Shown in pieces: positions 30,054 through 38,633 of a DNA stretch of 38,654 nt (within the stretch, counting starts at the first letter, position 1; the number at the start of each line of letters is the position of its first letter). The stretch is taken from NCBI GenBank assembly GCA_022013895.1, contig JAKLPK010000231.1:1-38654 (forward strand), given 5' to 3'. The translations under genes and the position numbers were made by a program. The DNA comes from Cellulomonas sp. Lineage in GTDB: Bacteria; Actinomycetota; Actinomycetes; Actinomycetales; Cellulomonadaceae. The notes beneath the pieces are model-generated. The model had not been told where the DNA came from. It did no database searches and was given only the letters and a program-made list of their open reading frames with translations.

Positions 30054-30500
30054 TCAGGCGGCGGAGGCCGCGGGTTCCTCGATCAGGGACAGGACGACGC
30101 GGGCGCCGGGCTCCAGCCACGTGCGCAGGCCGATGAGCTCGAGCCGATCGGCACCCTCGATGACCCGGCCGATACCGGAGACCGGCAGCGGCTCGGGCGG
30201 GATGTCGTCGCCGTACATGATCGAGAGCTGTTGGCGGGGCCCGTAGTAGGACACCGATCCGCGCACCTCGGCGGTGCCTGCGGCGGCGTCGTCGGCCAGG
30301 TCCTCGGGGTAGAAGATGTTCTCCCAGTCGGCCAGGATCTTGGTCTGCATGAGCAGCAGGTCACCGGTGAGCTTGCCGTGCTGGAGGTAGGTGGGGAACG
30401 GCAGCGCCTCGCGCAGCTTGGCGGCGATGAGGGGGACGCGGTCCTCCCAGATCTCGATGACGGCGACGCCCTCGCCGGCCAGGTTGAGGTTGATCTTCAT
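30054..30500 (-). CDS. DUF3830-like (cyclophilin-like fold) protein
   Basis: MKINLNLAGEGVAVIEIWEDRVPLIAAKLREALPFPTYLQHGKLTGDLLLMQT...ENIFYPEDL...VSYYGPRQQLSIMYGDD; resembles DUF3830 proteins that neighbour transporters. Confidence 0.6.
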   Translation of the reverse strand: MKINLNLAGEGVAVIEIWEDRVPLIAAKLREALPFPTYLQHGKLTGDLLLMQTKILADWENIFYPEDLADDAAAGTAEVRGSVSYYGPRQQLSIMYGDDIPPEPLPVSGIGRVIEGADRLELIGLRTWLEPGARVVLSLIEEPAASAA

Positions 30501-30531
30501 GGGGTCCTCCGGGGTGCGGGGCGGGTGGGGG

Positions 30532-31077
30532 TCAGGCGCGCGCTGCGGCGGCGTCGGCGATCTTCTGCAGCGGGTTGACCCGGTGGAACCCGTTGACCAG
30601 GCCCCACGGGAAGACGATGTCGACCCAGCCGTGCAGCCGGTTGAAGTAGGTCATGGCCGATTCGGTGAGGTCGGCGAACTCGGCGAGGCTGCTCGCGATG
30701 CGGATGCCGCCGACGTACGTCTTGAGCACCTCGCCACCGGCGGGCAGCCCGACGTAGTCGTTCATGTTGGCCTTGTACTGGCCCATCTCGTCCATGTAGA
30801 GCACGAGGGTGCGCAGCTGTGCGTCGGGGTTGCGGGTGGCGGTGACCCAGGCGAACCAGAGGATCTCGTCGGTGAGCGTCCGCAGCTCGTTCTCGGCGAA
30901 GATCAGGGTCGACAGGTAGTTGTTCTTCGCTCCGGTGCCGCGCGGGACGATGCCGTTCCCGAGGTCGAGCACCTCCTGCGGCGGGGCGTCCCAGATCTGT
31001 TCACGTGCGGCGTCGATCGCCGCGATGGCCTCCTGCACGGAGCTGACGGTCGTGCGTACCTCGGCCTTGGCGACCAC
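30532..31077 (-). CDS. conserved hypothetical protein, transporter-associated
   Basis: 181 aa ORF from GTG 31077 (MVAKAEVRTTVSSVQEAIAAIDAAREQIWDAPPQEVLDLGNGIVPRGTGAKNNYLSTLIFAENEL...). Same strand as DUF3830-like/SBP; divergent from an IclR gene. Confidence 0.7.
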   Translation of the reverse strand: MVAKAEVRTTVSSVQEAIAAIDAAREQIWDAPPQEVLDLGNGIVPRGTGAKNNYLSTLIFAENELRTLTDEILWFAWVTATRNPDAQLRTLVLYMDEMGQYKANMNDYVGLPAGGEVLKTYVGGIRIASSLAEFADLTESAMTYFNRLHGWVDIVFPWGLVNGFHRVNPLQKIADAAAARA

Positions 31078-31182
31078 GGTTCCTCCGGTCTCGACTGCTG
31101 GTGTCGTGCCACCCGGTGAGTTCTCGGGGGCGGCCGGGCCGGCTGCCCGCCGGATCGTCCGGGCGATGGCGGCGACTCTAGG

Positions 31183-31243
31183 AACGCAGTTGCGCGATCG
31201 TCAATAGATGCGATTAACTTTCAGCAGATGAAAACGCAGTTGC
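31183..31243. promoter_or_regulatory. candidate regulator-binding direct repeats in the divergent intergenic region
   Basis: AACGCAGTTGC at 31183..31193 and again at 31233..31243, exactly 50 bp apart. Confidence 0.4.
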
Positions 31244-31395
31244 CCCGACCTGCTCCACAGACTCGGAAACATGCTGGTCACACCCTCGTGACCTGATCGA
31301 ATCGGTGACCGAGCATCGCGCCAGGTGGGCCGCTGCTCGCATTGCCACTATGTTTCACCCCACACTGATGGTTACCACCCAGCGGAAGGGTTCCG

Positions 31396-32082
31396 ATGTC
31401 CGAGACCGCGTCGTCCGGATCAGCCACGCGCACCGCGGAACGCGCGATCCAGCTCCTCGTCACCGTGCTGGAGGAGACCACCGGCGGCACCCTGTCCGAG
31501 CTCGCCCGGGCGACGTCGCTGTCCCCCAGCACCGCGTCCCGGCTGCTGTCCACCCTGTCCGGGCAGGGTCTCGTGAGGCGCGACGCCACGGGCAGGTTCC
31601 AGGCCGGTGCGCGGATGAAGCAGCTCGCCGCGGCCACCCTGCGCGAGGACCCGCTCTACGAGCTGGTCGGCCCGCACCTGGTCGCCCTCGTCGAGGAGAC
31701 CGGTGAGACGGCCAGCCTCGGCGTCGCCGCCGGCGACGACGAGGTGCTCTACCTGCGCCAGCTCGCCGGCACCCGCCAGGTGCAGACCGCCGTCTGGACC
31801 GGCCGGACCATCCCCCGCCGCGACACCGCCCTGGGCTCGGCCCTCGACGGCGCCACCAGCCCCCGCGGCTGGATCACCTCACGCCGACCCGACTCCGACG
31901 TCACCGCCGTCGCCGTCCCCGTGATCGGGCACGACGGGGCGATCCTCGGTGCGATCAGCGTCAACGCCCCGTCCTACCGCACCACCGACACCGATGTGGA
32001 GCGGTTCGGCACCGCCCTCGTCCGGCACGCGCTCGCCCTGTCGACGGCGCTCGGGGCACCGGCGCACCTGGTGGGGCGGTAG
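31396..32082 (+). CDS. IclR-family transcriptional regulator
   Basis: AERAIQLLVTVLEETTGGTLSELARATSLSPSTASRLLSTLSGQGLVRRDATGRFQAGARM...; C-terminal effector domain. Divergent from the transporter-associated operon. Confidence 0.88.
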   Translation: MSETASSGSATRTAERAIQLLVTVLEETTGGTLSELARATSLSPSTASRLLSTLSGQGLVRRDATGRFQAGARMKQLAAATLREDPLYELVGPHLVALVEETGETASLGVAAGDDEVLYLRQLAGTRQVQTAVWTGRTIPRRDTALGSALDGATSPRGWITSRRPDSDVTAVAVPVIGHDGAILGAISVNAPSYRTTDTDVERFGTALVRHALALSTALGAPAHLVGR

Positions 32083-32138
32083 AGGGCGGCCAGCGCCCGG
32101 AGGGGCGGCGCGCCCCGGGCCGTGCGGACTCGGGGCGT

Positions 32139-34493
32139 TCACCCCCGCCGCCCGAGCCGATGCGCCGCCACCCCCGCCGTGAAGTCGTGGGTCGCCAACC
32201 ACTCCGGTATGTGCCCGCCGGGCATCGGCCGGGCGATGAAGTAGCCCTGCGCCTGGTCGCATCCCAGCTCCGCGAGCCGGTCCAGGGTCGCCTCGTCCTC
32301 CACGCCCTCGGCCACCACCACCTGGTCGAGGCCGTGCGCCAGGGCGACGGTCGCCGAGACGAGCGCCTCGGCACGCGGGTCGCCGGCCAGTGGCTCGATG
32401 AAGGCCCGGTCGATCTTCAGCTCATCGATCGGCAGGTCCCTCAGGTACGCCAGCGACGAGTACCCCGAGCCGAAGTCGTCGATCGCGATCCGCACCCCTC
32501 CGCTGCGCAGGTCGGCCAGGATCGCCCGCGCCTGGCGACGGTCGGCCATCAGCAGGTCCTCGGTGATCTCGAGCTCCAGCACCTGGGGCGCCAGCGACCG
32601 TTCGGCCAGCATCGCCCGCACCCGGCCGGGCATGTCGACGTCGATCAGGGAGCTCGCTGACAGGTTGACGGCCACGGTCAGATCGACGCCGATCCGGTGC
32701 CACTCGACCACCTGGTCCAGCGCCTGGCTGAGCATCGACTGCGTCAGCCGGTGCATGAGCCCGACGTCCTCGACCAGATCGAGGAAGACGCCGGGCATCA
32801 GCAGCCCCTGCGCCGGGTGCTGCCACCGGACGAGCGCCTCGACCCCGGCGACCCGTCGCGTGCCCAGGTCCAGCTTCGGCTGGTAGTACGCGATGAACTC
32901 CCCCCGGTCGAAGGCGGCCCGGACCTCCGCGACCCGGCCCAGCCTCTTCGTCCCGGCCGCATCGACCTCCGGTGCATACACGTGCACATGCGATGCACTC
33001 CTCTTGGCGCGGTACATGGCGATGTCGGCGTGGCGCAGCACGCTCTCCAGGTCCTCGCCGTGCTCGGGGAACAGAGCGATCCCGATGCTCATCGCCACCT
33101 CGACCGACATCCCGTCGAGGTCGAACGGCTCAGCCGTGGTCGCGCGCACCCGTTCGGCCAGGGCGAGCGCCGGACCGGCGCCGGACGCGTTCAGCAGCAC
33201 CGCGAACTCGTCCCCGCCGAGCCGGACGAGCAGGGCACCCTCCGGCAGGCACGAGCTCAGGCGGCGACTGACGTCGATCAGCAGCCGGTCGCCCATGTGG
33301 TGGCCCAGGCTGTCGTTGACCTCCTTGAACCTGTCCAGGTCCATGAGCAGCAGCGCACCGTCCGCCGCGCCCGGGGCCAGCCGCTCCTCGGCGCGCGCGT
33401 ACAGCGCCCGGCGGTTCGGCAGGTCGGTGAGATGGTCGGTGTGGGCCATCCTGAGCAGCGCCGCGCCGCGCCGCACCTCTCGGAAGGCCAGCTGGGCGCG
33501 GGCCCCGTAGAACACGATGGCCAGGCCCGCGAGGACCCTCGTCTCGACGGACAGCTGGATATGGGTCCCCAGCACGAGCACGGCAAGCCCCGCGAACGTC
33601 GCGCTCGCAGCGGTCGACGTCACGACGGTCTCGGAGTACTCGGCCCTCGTCCGCGCCACCGAGGTCTGGCGTCCGCACCGGGATGCGGCGGCCAGACCGA
33701 CCGCCCACACGGCGATCAGCGCCAGACCGATGAACCAGCCGAGCTGCAGCGCCGAGGTGGTCACACTGTCCGCATCGATCGCACCGAGCGCGAAGCCGAG
33801 GTCGGCGACCATGAACCCGATCAGCCCGGCCGTCAACCAGCCCCACCCCGGCACGGCACGGGCACCCCCGAACATCACCACACCGACGACCACCGTCACG
33901 AGCAGCAGGTCGAGGGCCGGGTACAGCAGCGTGAGTGCCAGCCCGACGGACATCTGCCCGGCGAGCGCCCGACCGACCAGAGGGTCGAGCGGGACGGACA
34001 TGAGTGCGAGGACGGTCAGGATGCTCGCCGTCAGGTCGAGGCCCGCCCGGATGCGCAGCTCGGCGAGGTGGCGGTGCACGAGCAGTCCGAGTACGGCGAG
34101 CACCAGCACGTAGAAGACGAGGAACCCGACGTCGGCGGGGGAAGGGATCGGCAGGTTCTCATTCAGCACTACGGACGCGCCGTTCCACACCATCCCGGCG
34201 GCGAAGGCAGTCACCGCACCCGCCGCCAGCCGGGCGACACCCAGCCCGCGCCCACGCCCGGCCACCGCCCACCAGCACACCGCGGTCGGGATGAGCAGGG
34301 CGAGCCCGCTCGTCACCCCGCCCGCCACCGTCGGCACGGGCCGACCGTCGACCAGCGACACGCCCCACGCGACTGACGCCCCGATGGCGCCGGTCGACAC
34401 GACCAGGAGGATCAGGAGCCGCGGCCAGTCCGCGGGCGATCGCCAGCCGGTGCGCCGCGGCGGCGTCCCGCTGTCGACGTGCGGACCCGCCAT
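32139..34493 (-). CDS. membrane-anchored GGDEF-EAL protein, paralog 2
   Basis: Multi-TM N-terminus, LVRLGGDEFAVLLN, VAGVEALVRWQHP, DFGSGYSSLAYLRDLPIDELKIDRAFI; closely resembles paralog 1. Confidence 0.93.
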   Translation of the reverse strand: MAGPHVDSGTPPRRTGWRSPADWPRLLILLVVSTGAIGASVAWGVSLVDGRPVPTVAGGVTSGLALLIPTAVCWWAVAGRGRGLGVARLAAGAVTAFAAGMVWNGASVVLNENLPIPSPADVGFLVFYVLVLAVLGLLVHRHLAELRIRAGLDLTASILTVLALMSVPLDPLVGRALAGQMSVGLALTLLYPALDLLLVTVVVGVVMFGGARAVPGWGWLTAGLIGFMVADLGFALGAIDADSVTTSALQLGWFIGLALIAVWAVGLAAASRCGRQTSVARTRAEYSETVVTSTAASATFAGLAVLVLGTHIQLSVETRVLAGLAIVFYGARAQLAFREVRRGAALLRMAHTDHLTDLPNRRALYARAEERLAPGAADGALLLMDLDRFKEVNDSLGHHMGDRLLIDVSRRLSSCLPEGALLVRLGGDEFAVLLNASGAGPALALAERVRATTAEPFDLDGMSVEVAMSIGIALFPEHGEDLESVLRHADIAMYRAKRSASHVHVYAPEVDAAGTKRLGRVAEVRAAFDRGEFIAYYQPKLDLGTRRVAGVEALVRWQHPAQGLLMPGVFLDLVEDVGLMHRLTQSMLSQALDQVVEWHRIGVDLTVAVNLSASSLIDVDMPGRVRAMLAERSLAPQVLELEITEDLLMADRRQARAILADLRSGGVRIAIDDFGSGYSSLAYLRDLPIDELKIDRAFIEPLAGDPRAEALVSATVALAHGLDQVVVAEGVEDEATLDRLAELGCDQAQGYFIARPMPGGHIPEWLATHDFTAGVAAHRLGRRG

Positions 34494-34746
34494 CTGCGCC
34501 TCCTCTCCGGCTCACCCGTTGGTCACCCACCGGACGAGCCTCGACGGCGGGGCCGGGCGTCGCCAACGGCCGGCCCTCGCATCCCACGGGGCGGGTTCGG
34601 TACGGGTCCGGACGACCGGTCGCGGCCGACGGTGGCTGCACTCGACCTGACCGGAAGATCCCCCTCAGTATCGGCAGGAGCACCCCCCACGTCAGGGAAC
34701 CTCGGTACTCGACGGTACGGGCTAGGTCCGGGTCGCGCGCGGGCCC

Positions 34747-35110
34747 TCACACCGTCGTGACCATCCCGCCCTCGATGAGCACATCGGCCCCCGTGATGTT
34801 GCCGCCCGTGCCGGAGGCGAGGAACGCGGCGACCTCGTCCGGGTGGGTGAAGCGCTCGGTGGGCGTCCCTGCCACGGCGCTCGCCCTGACCTGGCCTGCG
34901 TCCACCCCGTGGGCGCGCGCCTGGGTCTGCGCGACGCCGCCGTCGCCCAGGAACCGGGCGACGGTGTCGACCCGCACGCACCAAGGCGCTCTTGCCCACA
35001 CCCGGCTCGCCGACCACGACCACCATGCCGCCCCGGTCCCGCACGGCGTCGATGTGCGCACCCAGCCAGGCGAGCACGTCCTGGCGACCCACCGGCCGGC
35101 CGGCGTCCAT
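34747..35110 (-). pseudogene. fusion of a LuxR/AAA-type ATPase N-terminal fragment and an SDR oxidoreductase C-terminal fragment
   Basis: One frame gives MDAGRPVGRQDVLAWLGAHIDAVRDRGGMVVVVGEPGVGKSALVRA (P-loop); another gives FLGDGGVAQTQARAHGVDAGQVRASAVAGTPTERFTHPDEVAAFLASGTGGNITGADVLIEGGMVTTV* (SDR C-terminus). Both incomplete. Confidence 0.65.
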
Positions 35111-35408
35111 CCCACCAGCATGAGCGATCCGGTGGGCCAGGGGAATGGTGGCCGGGCGGGTGGACTTCGGAACCGCGGTGGAGCTGGGTTCAGAGCCCCG
35201 CCCGGAGCCACTGACGTCGCCCGAGCCCCCAGCATCGCGCCCGGGATTCAGGTCGAACCGCCGAACTGCTCTTGACCTGCCGAAACACGGCTCTGCCGGG
35301 ATCTTGCCCATCCCGCTAGCATCATGTCGCCGGTACGGTACACAACCCGATCGAGGGTTCGCCGGCAGCGATGCGGCTGTCGTCTCGTTGTTTCTCCTGG
35401 GGGCATTC

Positions 35409-36011
35409 ATGAGCGAGGACCTGTCCACCCTGAGCGCCGAGCAGCGAGCCGCGCTCGCTGCCGACCCGGCGACCGATCCAGCGATCCTGGGCGAGCTGGG
35501 CAAGGACTGGCGACTGGTCACCGAGGTCGCCACGAACCCGTCGACTCCGGACGAGACTCGGCGCTCGATCTACGTTGACTTCCCCCACCTGCGTTCCAAG
35601 GCTGCGCCAAGCACAAACGGCTCCGGCGCGCAGGCCGCTGACGCCGTGGTGGACGACGCGATCGCCCGATTTCGCGCCCGGTCCGAGGTCCAGGCCCGCC
35701 GGAGCGACGCGATCGCCCGGCAACAGGGCACCTCGACCTTCCAGGTGACGGATGTCACCGGGCGGACAGTGCAGGTTCCTGCCGCCCAGCTCGTGGGCCG
35801 AGGAACGAACGGGATGGCCATCGCCTCGCTGGTGCTCAGCCTGGTCGGCGGCTCGTTGCTCGCAGTCGTGTTCGGCCACGTTGCCAGGGCGCAGATCGCC
35901 CGAACCGGTGAGGCCGGCGACGGAATGGCCTCGTGGGGTCTCGCGCTGGGCTACCTGCAGATCGCTTCTGCCCTCATCTTCGTCCTCTTCATCAGATCCC
36001 AGATCGGCTGA
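35409..36011 (+). CDS. DUF4190-like membrane protein with N-terminal variant leucine-rich-repeat-like segment
   Basis: LAADPATDPAILGELGKDWRLVTEVATNPSTPDETRRSI, then NGMAIASLVLSLVGGSLLAVVFGHVARAQIARTGEAGDGMASWGLALGYLQI. Confidence 0.7.
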   Translation: MSEDLSTLSAEQRAALAADPATDPAILGELGKDWRLVTEVATNPSTPDETRRSIYVDFPHLRSKAAPSTNGSGAQAADAVVDDAIARFRARSEVQARRSDAIARQQGTSTFQVTDVTGRTVQVPAAQLVGRGTNGMAIASLVLSLVGGSLLAVVFGHVARAQIARTGEAGDGMASWGLALGYLQIASALIFVLFIRSQIG

Positions 36012-36120
36012 TCTGGTAGCGACGGCCCGGACGACGGGCACGGCGGACTGGGTCGCATCCCAGAGAGCGCTGGAGCCGTTCAGGTCCGGTGCCACGAGGC
36101 CTCTTGGACATAGGGCAGTC

Positions 36121-36144
36121 GCTCGGCTCCCCCGGGAGCCGAGC
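36121..36144. terminator. strong hairpin downstream of the DUF4190-like gene
   Basis: GCTCGGCTCCC-cc-GGGAGCCGAGC, perfect 11-bp arms; no T-run. Confidence 0.45.
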
Positions 36145-36300
36145 TAACGACCGGACGGGCCGCATCAAACTAGGTTTGCCTGCTCTTCTGAGCTCGTGTC
36201 GTCAGCCTCCGATGAGCACATCGGCGCAGGCGTCGGCCTCCGGCGCTGGCGGATGGCGACTGCTCGAACTGAGGCACCAAGCGTGGAATTGTCCTTCTAA

Positions 36301-36334
36301 TGACTCTATTGACCTCTAGAGTCACTACAGTGAC
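36301..36334. promoter_or_regulatory. candidate hipBA operator
   Basis: Overlapping inverted repeats TGACTCT-N10-AGAGTCA (36301..36324) and GTCACT-ac-AGTGAC (36321..36334) just upstream of the HipB-like start. Confidence 0.5.
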
Positions 36335-36349
36335 GATCAGGAGGTGGGC

Positions 36350-36679
36350 ATGAGGAGGACTCGGACGTACTCGCCCGCGACCCTTGACGCCGTCGCTGCC
36401 CTGGGGACGCAGATCGCGACCGCGCGCCGGCAACGTCGCATGACCGTGGCCGAGCTGTGCGAACGGGCCGGCATCACTCCCAACACCGTGCGCGCCATCG
36501 AGTCGGGCGCACCGACGGTCGGCGTCGGCGTCGTGTTCGAGGTCGCCGTGCTGCTCGGTGTCCCGCTGTTCGCGGAGACCCCCATGGAGGTGGCCGCTAT
36601 CCGGGAACGGGTCCAGGAGCGACTCGCGCTCCTTCCCCGCAGGGTCCGCGCAGTAGGCGAGGTCGACGATGACTTCTGA
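36350..36679 (+). CDS. HipB-like HTH antitoxin
   Basis: XRE-type HTH: GTQIATARRQRRMTVAELCERAGITPNTVRAIESGAPTVGVGVVFEVAVLLGVPLF; overlaps the downstream HipA start. Confidence 0.85.
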   Translation: MRRTRTYSPATLDAVAALGTQIATARRQRRMTVAELCERAGITPNTVRAIESGAPTVGVGVVFEVAVLLGVPLFAETPMEVAAIRERVQERLALLPRRVRAVGEVDDDF

Positions 36680-37919
36680 GCCTGCCGCGGCGCCGTCGAC
36701 CGCCTACGTGTGGATCTGGCTGCCCGGGCGCAGCGACCCCGTCGTCGCCGGCCGGCTCGACGCGGCCGGTGGTCGGCACGCGTTCACCTACGGGCGGTCG
36801 TACCTCGATCGTCCCGATGCCGTCGCGCTGTACACGCCCGAGCTGCCGCTCATCCGGGGCCGCCAGCTGCCCGGCCCCGGCCTCACCGTGCCCGGCTGCC
36901 TGGCCGATGCGGCGCCGGACTCCTGGGGCCGCCGGGTGATCCTCGCCCGCCACCTCGGACGCCTGGATCGCGACTCCGAGACCGCGGACCTGTCCGACCT
37001 GACGTCCATGCTCGAGTCGTCCTCCGACCGGATCGGCGCGCTGGACTTCCAGGCCTCGGCCCGCGAGTACGTGCCCCGCCCGGGTGCGACCGCCTCGCTG
37101 ACCGAGCTCATGGAGGCCGCGGAGCGGATGCAGGCCGGTGAGGTGCTGCCACCCGATCTGGCCGAGGCGCTGCTGCGCGGCACCTCCATCGGAGGTGCAC
37201 GCCCGAAGGCGACCATCAGCGAGCAGGGCCGATCGTGGATCGCGAAGTTCTCGACCACCACCGACACGTACCCGGTCGTGAAGGCCGAGGGCGTCGCCAT
37301 GGACCTCGCGCGGCGCATCGGCCTCACCGTGCCCGCCACACAGGTGACGCAGGTCGCCGGCCGCGACGTCCTCCTGGTCGAGCGCTTCGACCGGCCCGCG
37401 CCCGGCACCCGCCGCCAGCTGATCTCCGCGCTGACGATGCTCGGACTCGGCGAGATGACCGCGAGGTACGCCACCTACCCGGACCTGGCGGACCTGGTGC
37501 GCAAGGACTTCACCGACCCCGGCCGGACCCTGCGCGAGCTGTTCACCCGGATCGTCGTCAACGTCGCGATCGGCAACACCGACGATCACGCCCGCAACCA
37601 CGCAGCGTTCTGGGACGGGCGTCAGCTCACCCTCACCCCCGCCTACGACCTGTGCCCCCAGGTGCGCAACACCGACGAGACCGCGCAGGCGATGGCCATC
37701 GGACGGGAAGGGCAGCGGTCGTCACGGTTCGCCACCTGCGTCGACGCCAGCGAGGTCTACCTGCTGACCCGCCAGGAGGCAGGCGAGGTCGTCGAGCACG
37801 TCGAGACCACCATCACCGAGCAGTGGGCCGACGCCTGCGATGCGGCCCGTCTCACGCAGGCGGACCGGGCCCAGCTGTGGGGCCGCCAGTTCCTCAACCC
37901 GTCGGTCTCCTACGACTGA
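36669..37919 (+). CDS. HipA-like serine/threonine kinase toxin
   Basis: SSSDRIGALDFQ, GTSIGGARPKATI, WIAKFSTTTDTYPVVKAEGVAMDLARRIGLTVP, VVNVAIGNTDDHARNHAAFWDGRQLTLTPAYDLCP. Confidence 0.9.
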   Translation: MTSEPAAAPSTAYVWIWLPGRSDPVVAGRLDAAGGRHAFTYGRSYLDRPDAVALYTPELPLIRGRQLPGPGLTVPGCLADAAPDSWGRRVILARHLGRLDRDSETADLSDLTSMLESSSDRIGALDFQASAREYVPRPGATASLTELMEAAERMQAGEVLPPDLAEALLRGTSIGGARPKATISEQGRSWIAKFSTTTDTYPVVKAEGVAMDLARRIGLTVPATQVTQVAGRDVLLVERFDRPAPGTRRQLISALTMLGLGEMTARYATYPDLADLVRKDFTDPGRTLRELFTRIVVNVAIGNTDDHARNHAAFWDGRQLTLTPAYDLCPQVRNTDETAQAMAIGREGQRSSRFATCVDASEVYLLTRQEAGEVVEHVETTITEQWADACDAARLTQADRAQLWGRQFLNPSVSYD

Positions 37920-38006
37920 GCGCGGCGCCGAGTTGAGCGGTCACTCGATCACCATCGTCGTGGCGCTCCGTCAGCGCTCTTTCGCAGTGCCGGAGAGCCC
38001 GACAGA

Positions 38007-38027
38007 CGGCACGTGCGCCGCGTGCCG
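38007..38027. terminator. hairpin between convergent hipA and downstream TA-like pair
   Basis: CGGCACG-tgcgccg-CGTGCCG; no T-run. Confidence 0.25.
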
Positions 38028-38034
38028 GTCGCGC

Positions 38035-38319
38035 TCACGAGGCACGAGCGACCTGGTCGGGCTCGACGAGCGGCTTGTACCGCTTGCGAGCGCCCTGGTG
38101 GCTGACGCCCAGAGCGGATGCGATCAGCACCCAGGGCACGCCCCGACCGCGGGCTTCCCGGACAGCAGCGAGCAGTTCGTCGTCCGCGTGGTCCCGGACG
38201 GCCACCGCCTCGGCGATCGCGGTCACGTCGCGCCGGTCGTGCATCCGGGCGGTCGCCGGGTCGATCTCTTCGAGCCGGGCAAGCGCCTGCTCATCGGTCA
38301 GCTTGCTCATCGTCATCAC
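38035..38319 (-). CDS. small HTH protein, putative antitoxin
   Basis: MSKLTDEQALARLEEIDPATARMHDRRDVTAIAEAVAVRDHADDELLAAVREARGRGVPWVLIASALGVSHQGARKRYKPL; C-terminal HTH. Follows the small ORF at 38332..38499. Confidence 0.6.
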   Translation of the reverse strand: MMTMSKLTDEQALARLEEIDPATARMHDRRDVTAIAEAVAVRDHADDELLAAVREARGRGVPWVLIASALGVSHQGARKRYKPLVEPDQVARAS

Positions 38320-38331
38320 CTTCCGTATGGG

Positions 38332-38499
38332 TCAGGGCCAGAACTTCGGCCGGGCCGTCATCGCGTGAATCACCCGGGGGTCGTCGTCGTCCACGATCCC
38401 CACCTCAAGGACCCGGCCGTCACGTGCCGGGCCGATGACCATGTGCACCTCGTCGCGCCCCTCGAAGGCCCGCAACGGGTGGACCAGCGCGTGGAGCAT
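38332..38499 (-). CDS. small putative toxin, short or N-terminally truncated
   Basis: Hand translation, below the ORF track size cut-off: MLHALVHPLRAFEGRDEVHMVIGPARDGRVLEVGIVDDDDPRVIHAMTARPKFWP*. Resembles small actinobacterial TA toxins ending VIHAMxARxKF. Confidence 0.5.
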   Translation of the reverse strand: MLHALVHPLRAFEGRDEVHMVIGPARDGRVLEVGIVDDDDPRVIHAMTARPKFWP

Positions 38500-38576
38500 G
38501 TCGCGTCCTTGACGCCGTGCTGCCGCGTGGCTGACGGATGGCTACAGGTTGACGAAAATGCGCAGGAGACGGAGAA

Positions 38577-38611
38577 GGCCCAGCGCGAGCGTTTCCGCTG
38601 GTCACTGGGCC
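38577..38611 (-). terminator. hairpin downstream of the tRNA 3' end
   Basis: Minus strand GGCCCAG...CTGGGCC followed by TTCTCC, with internal CAGCG/CGCTG pairing. Confidence 0.45.
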
Positions 38612-38633
38612 CATCCGTCGCTGTCTCAACGAG

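Noticed and set aside
34523-35533. 336-aa minus ORF as an intact gene
   Set aside because: Only a short P-loop segment is protein-like; flanks are low complexity and the segment is the truncated LuxR-type remnant.
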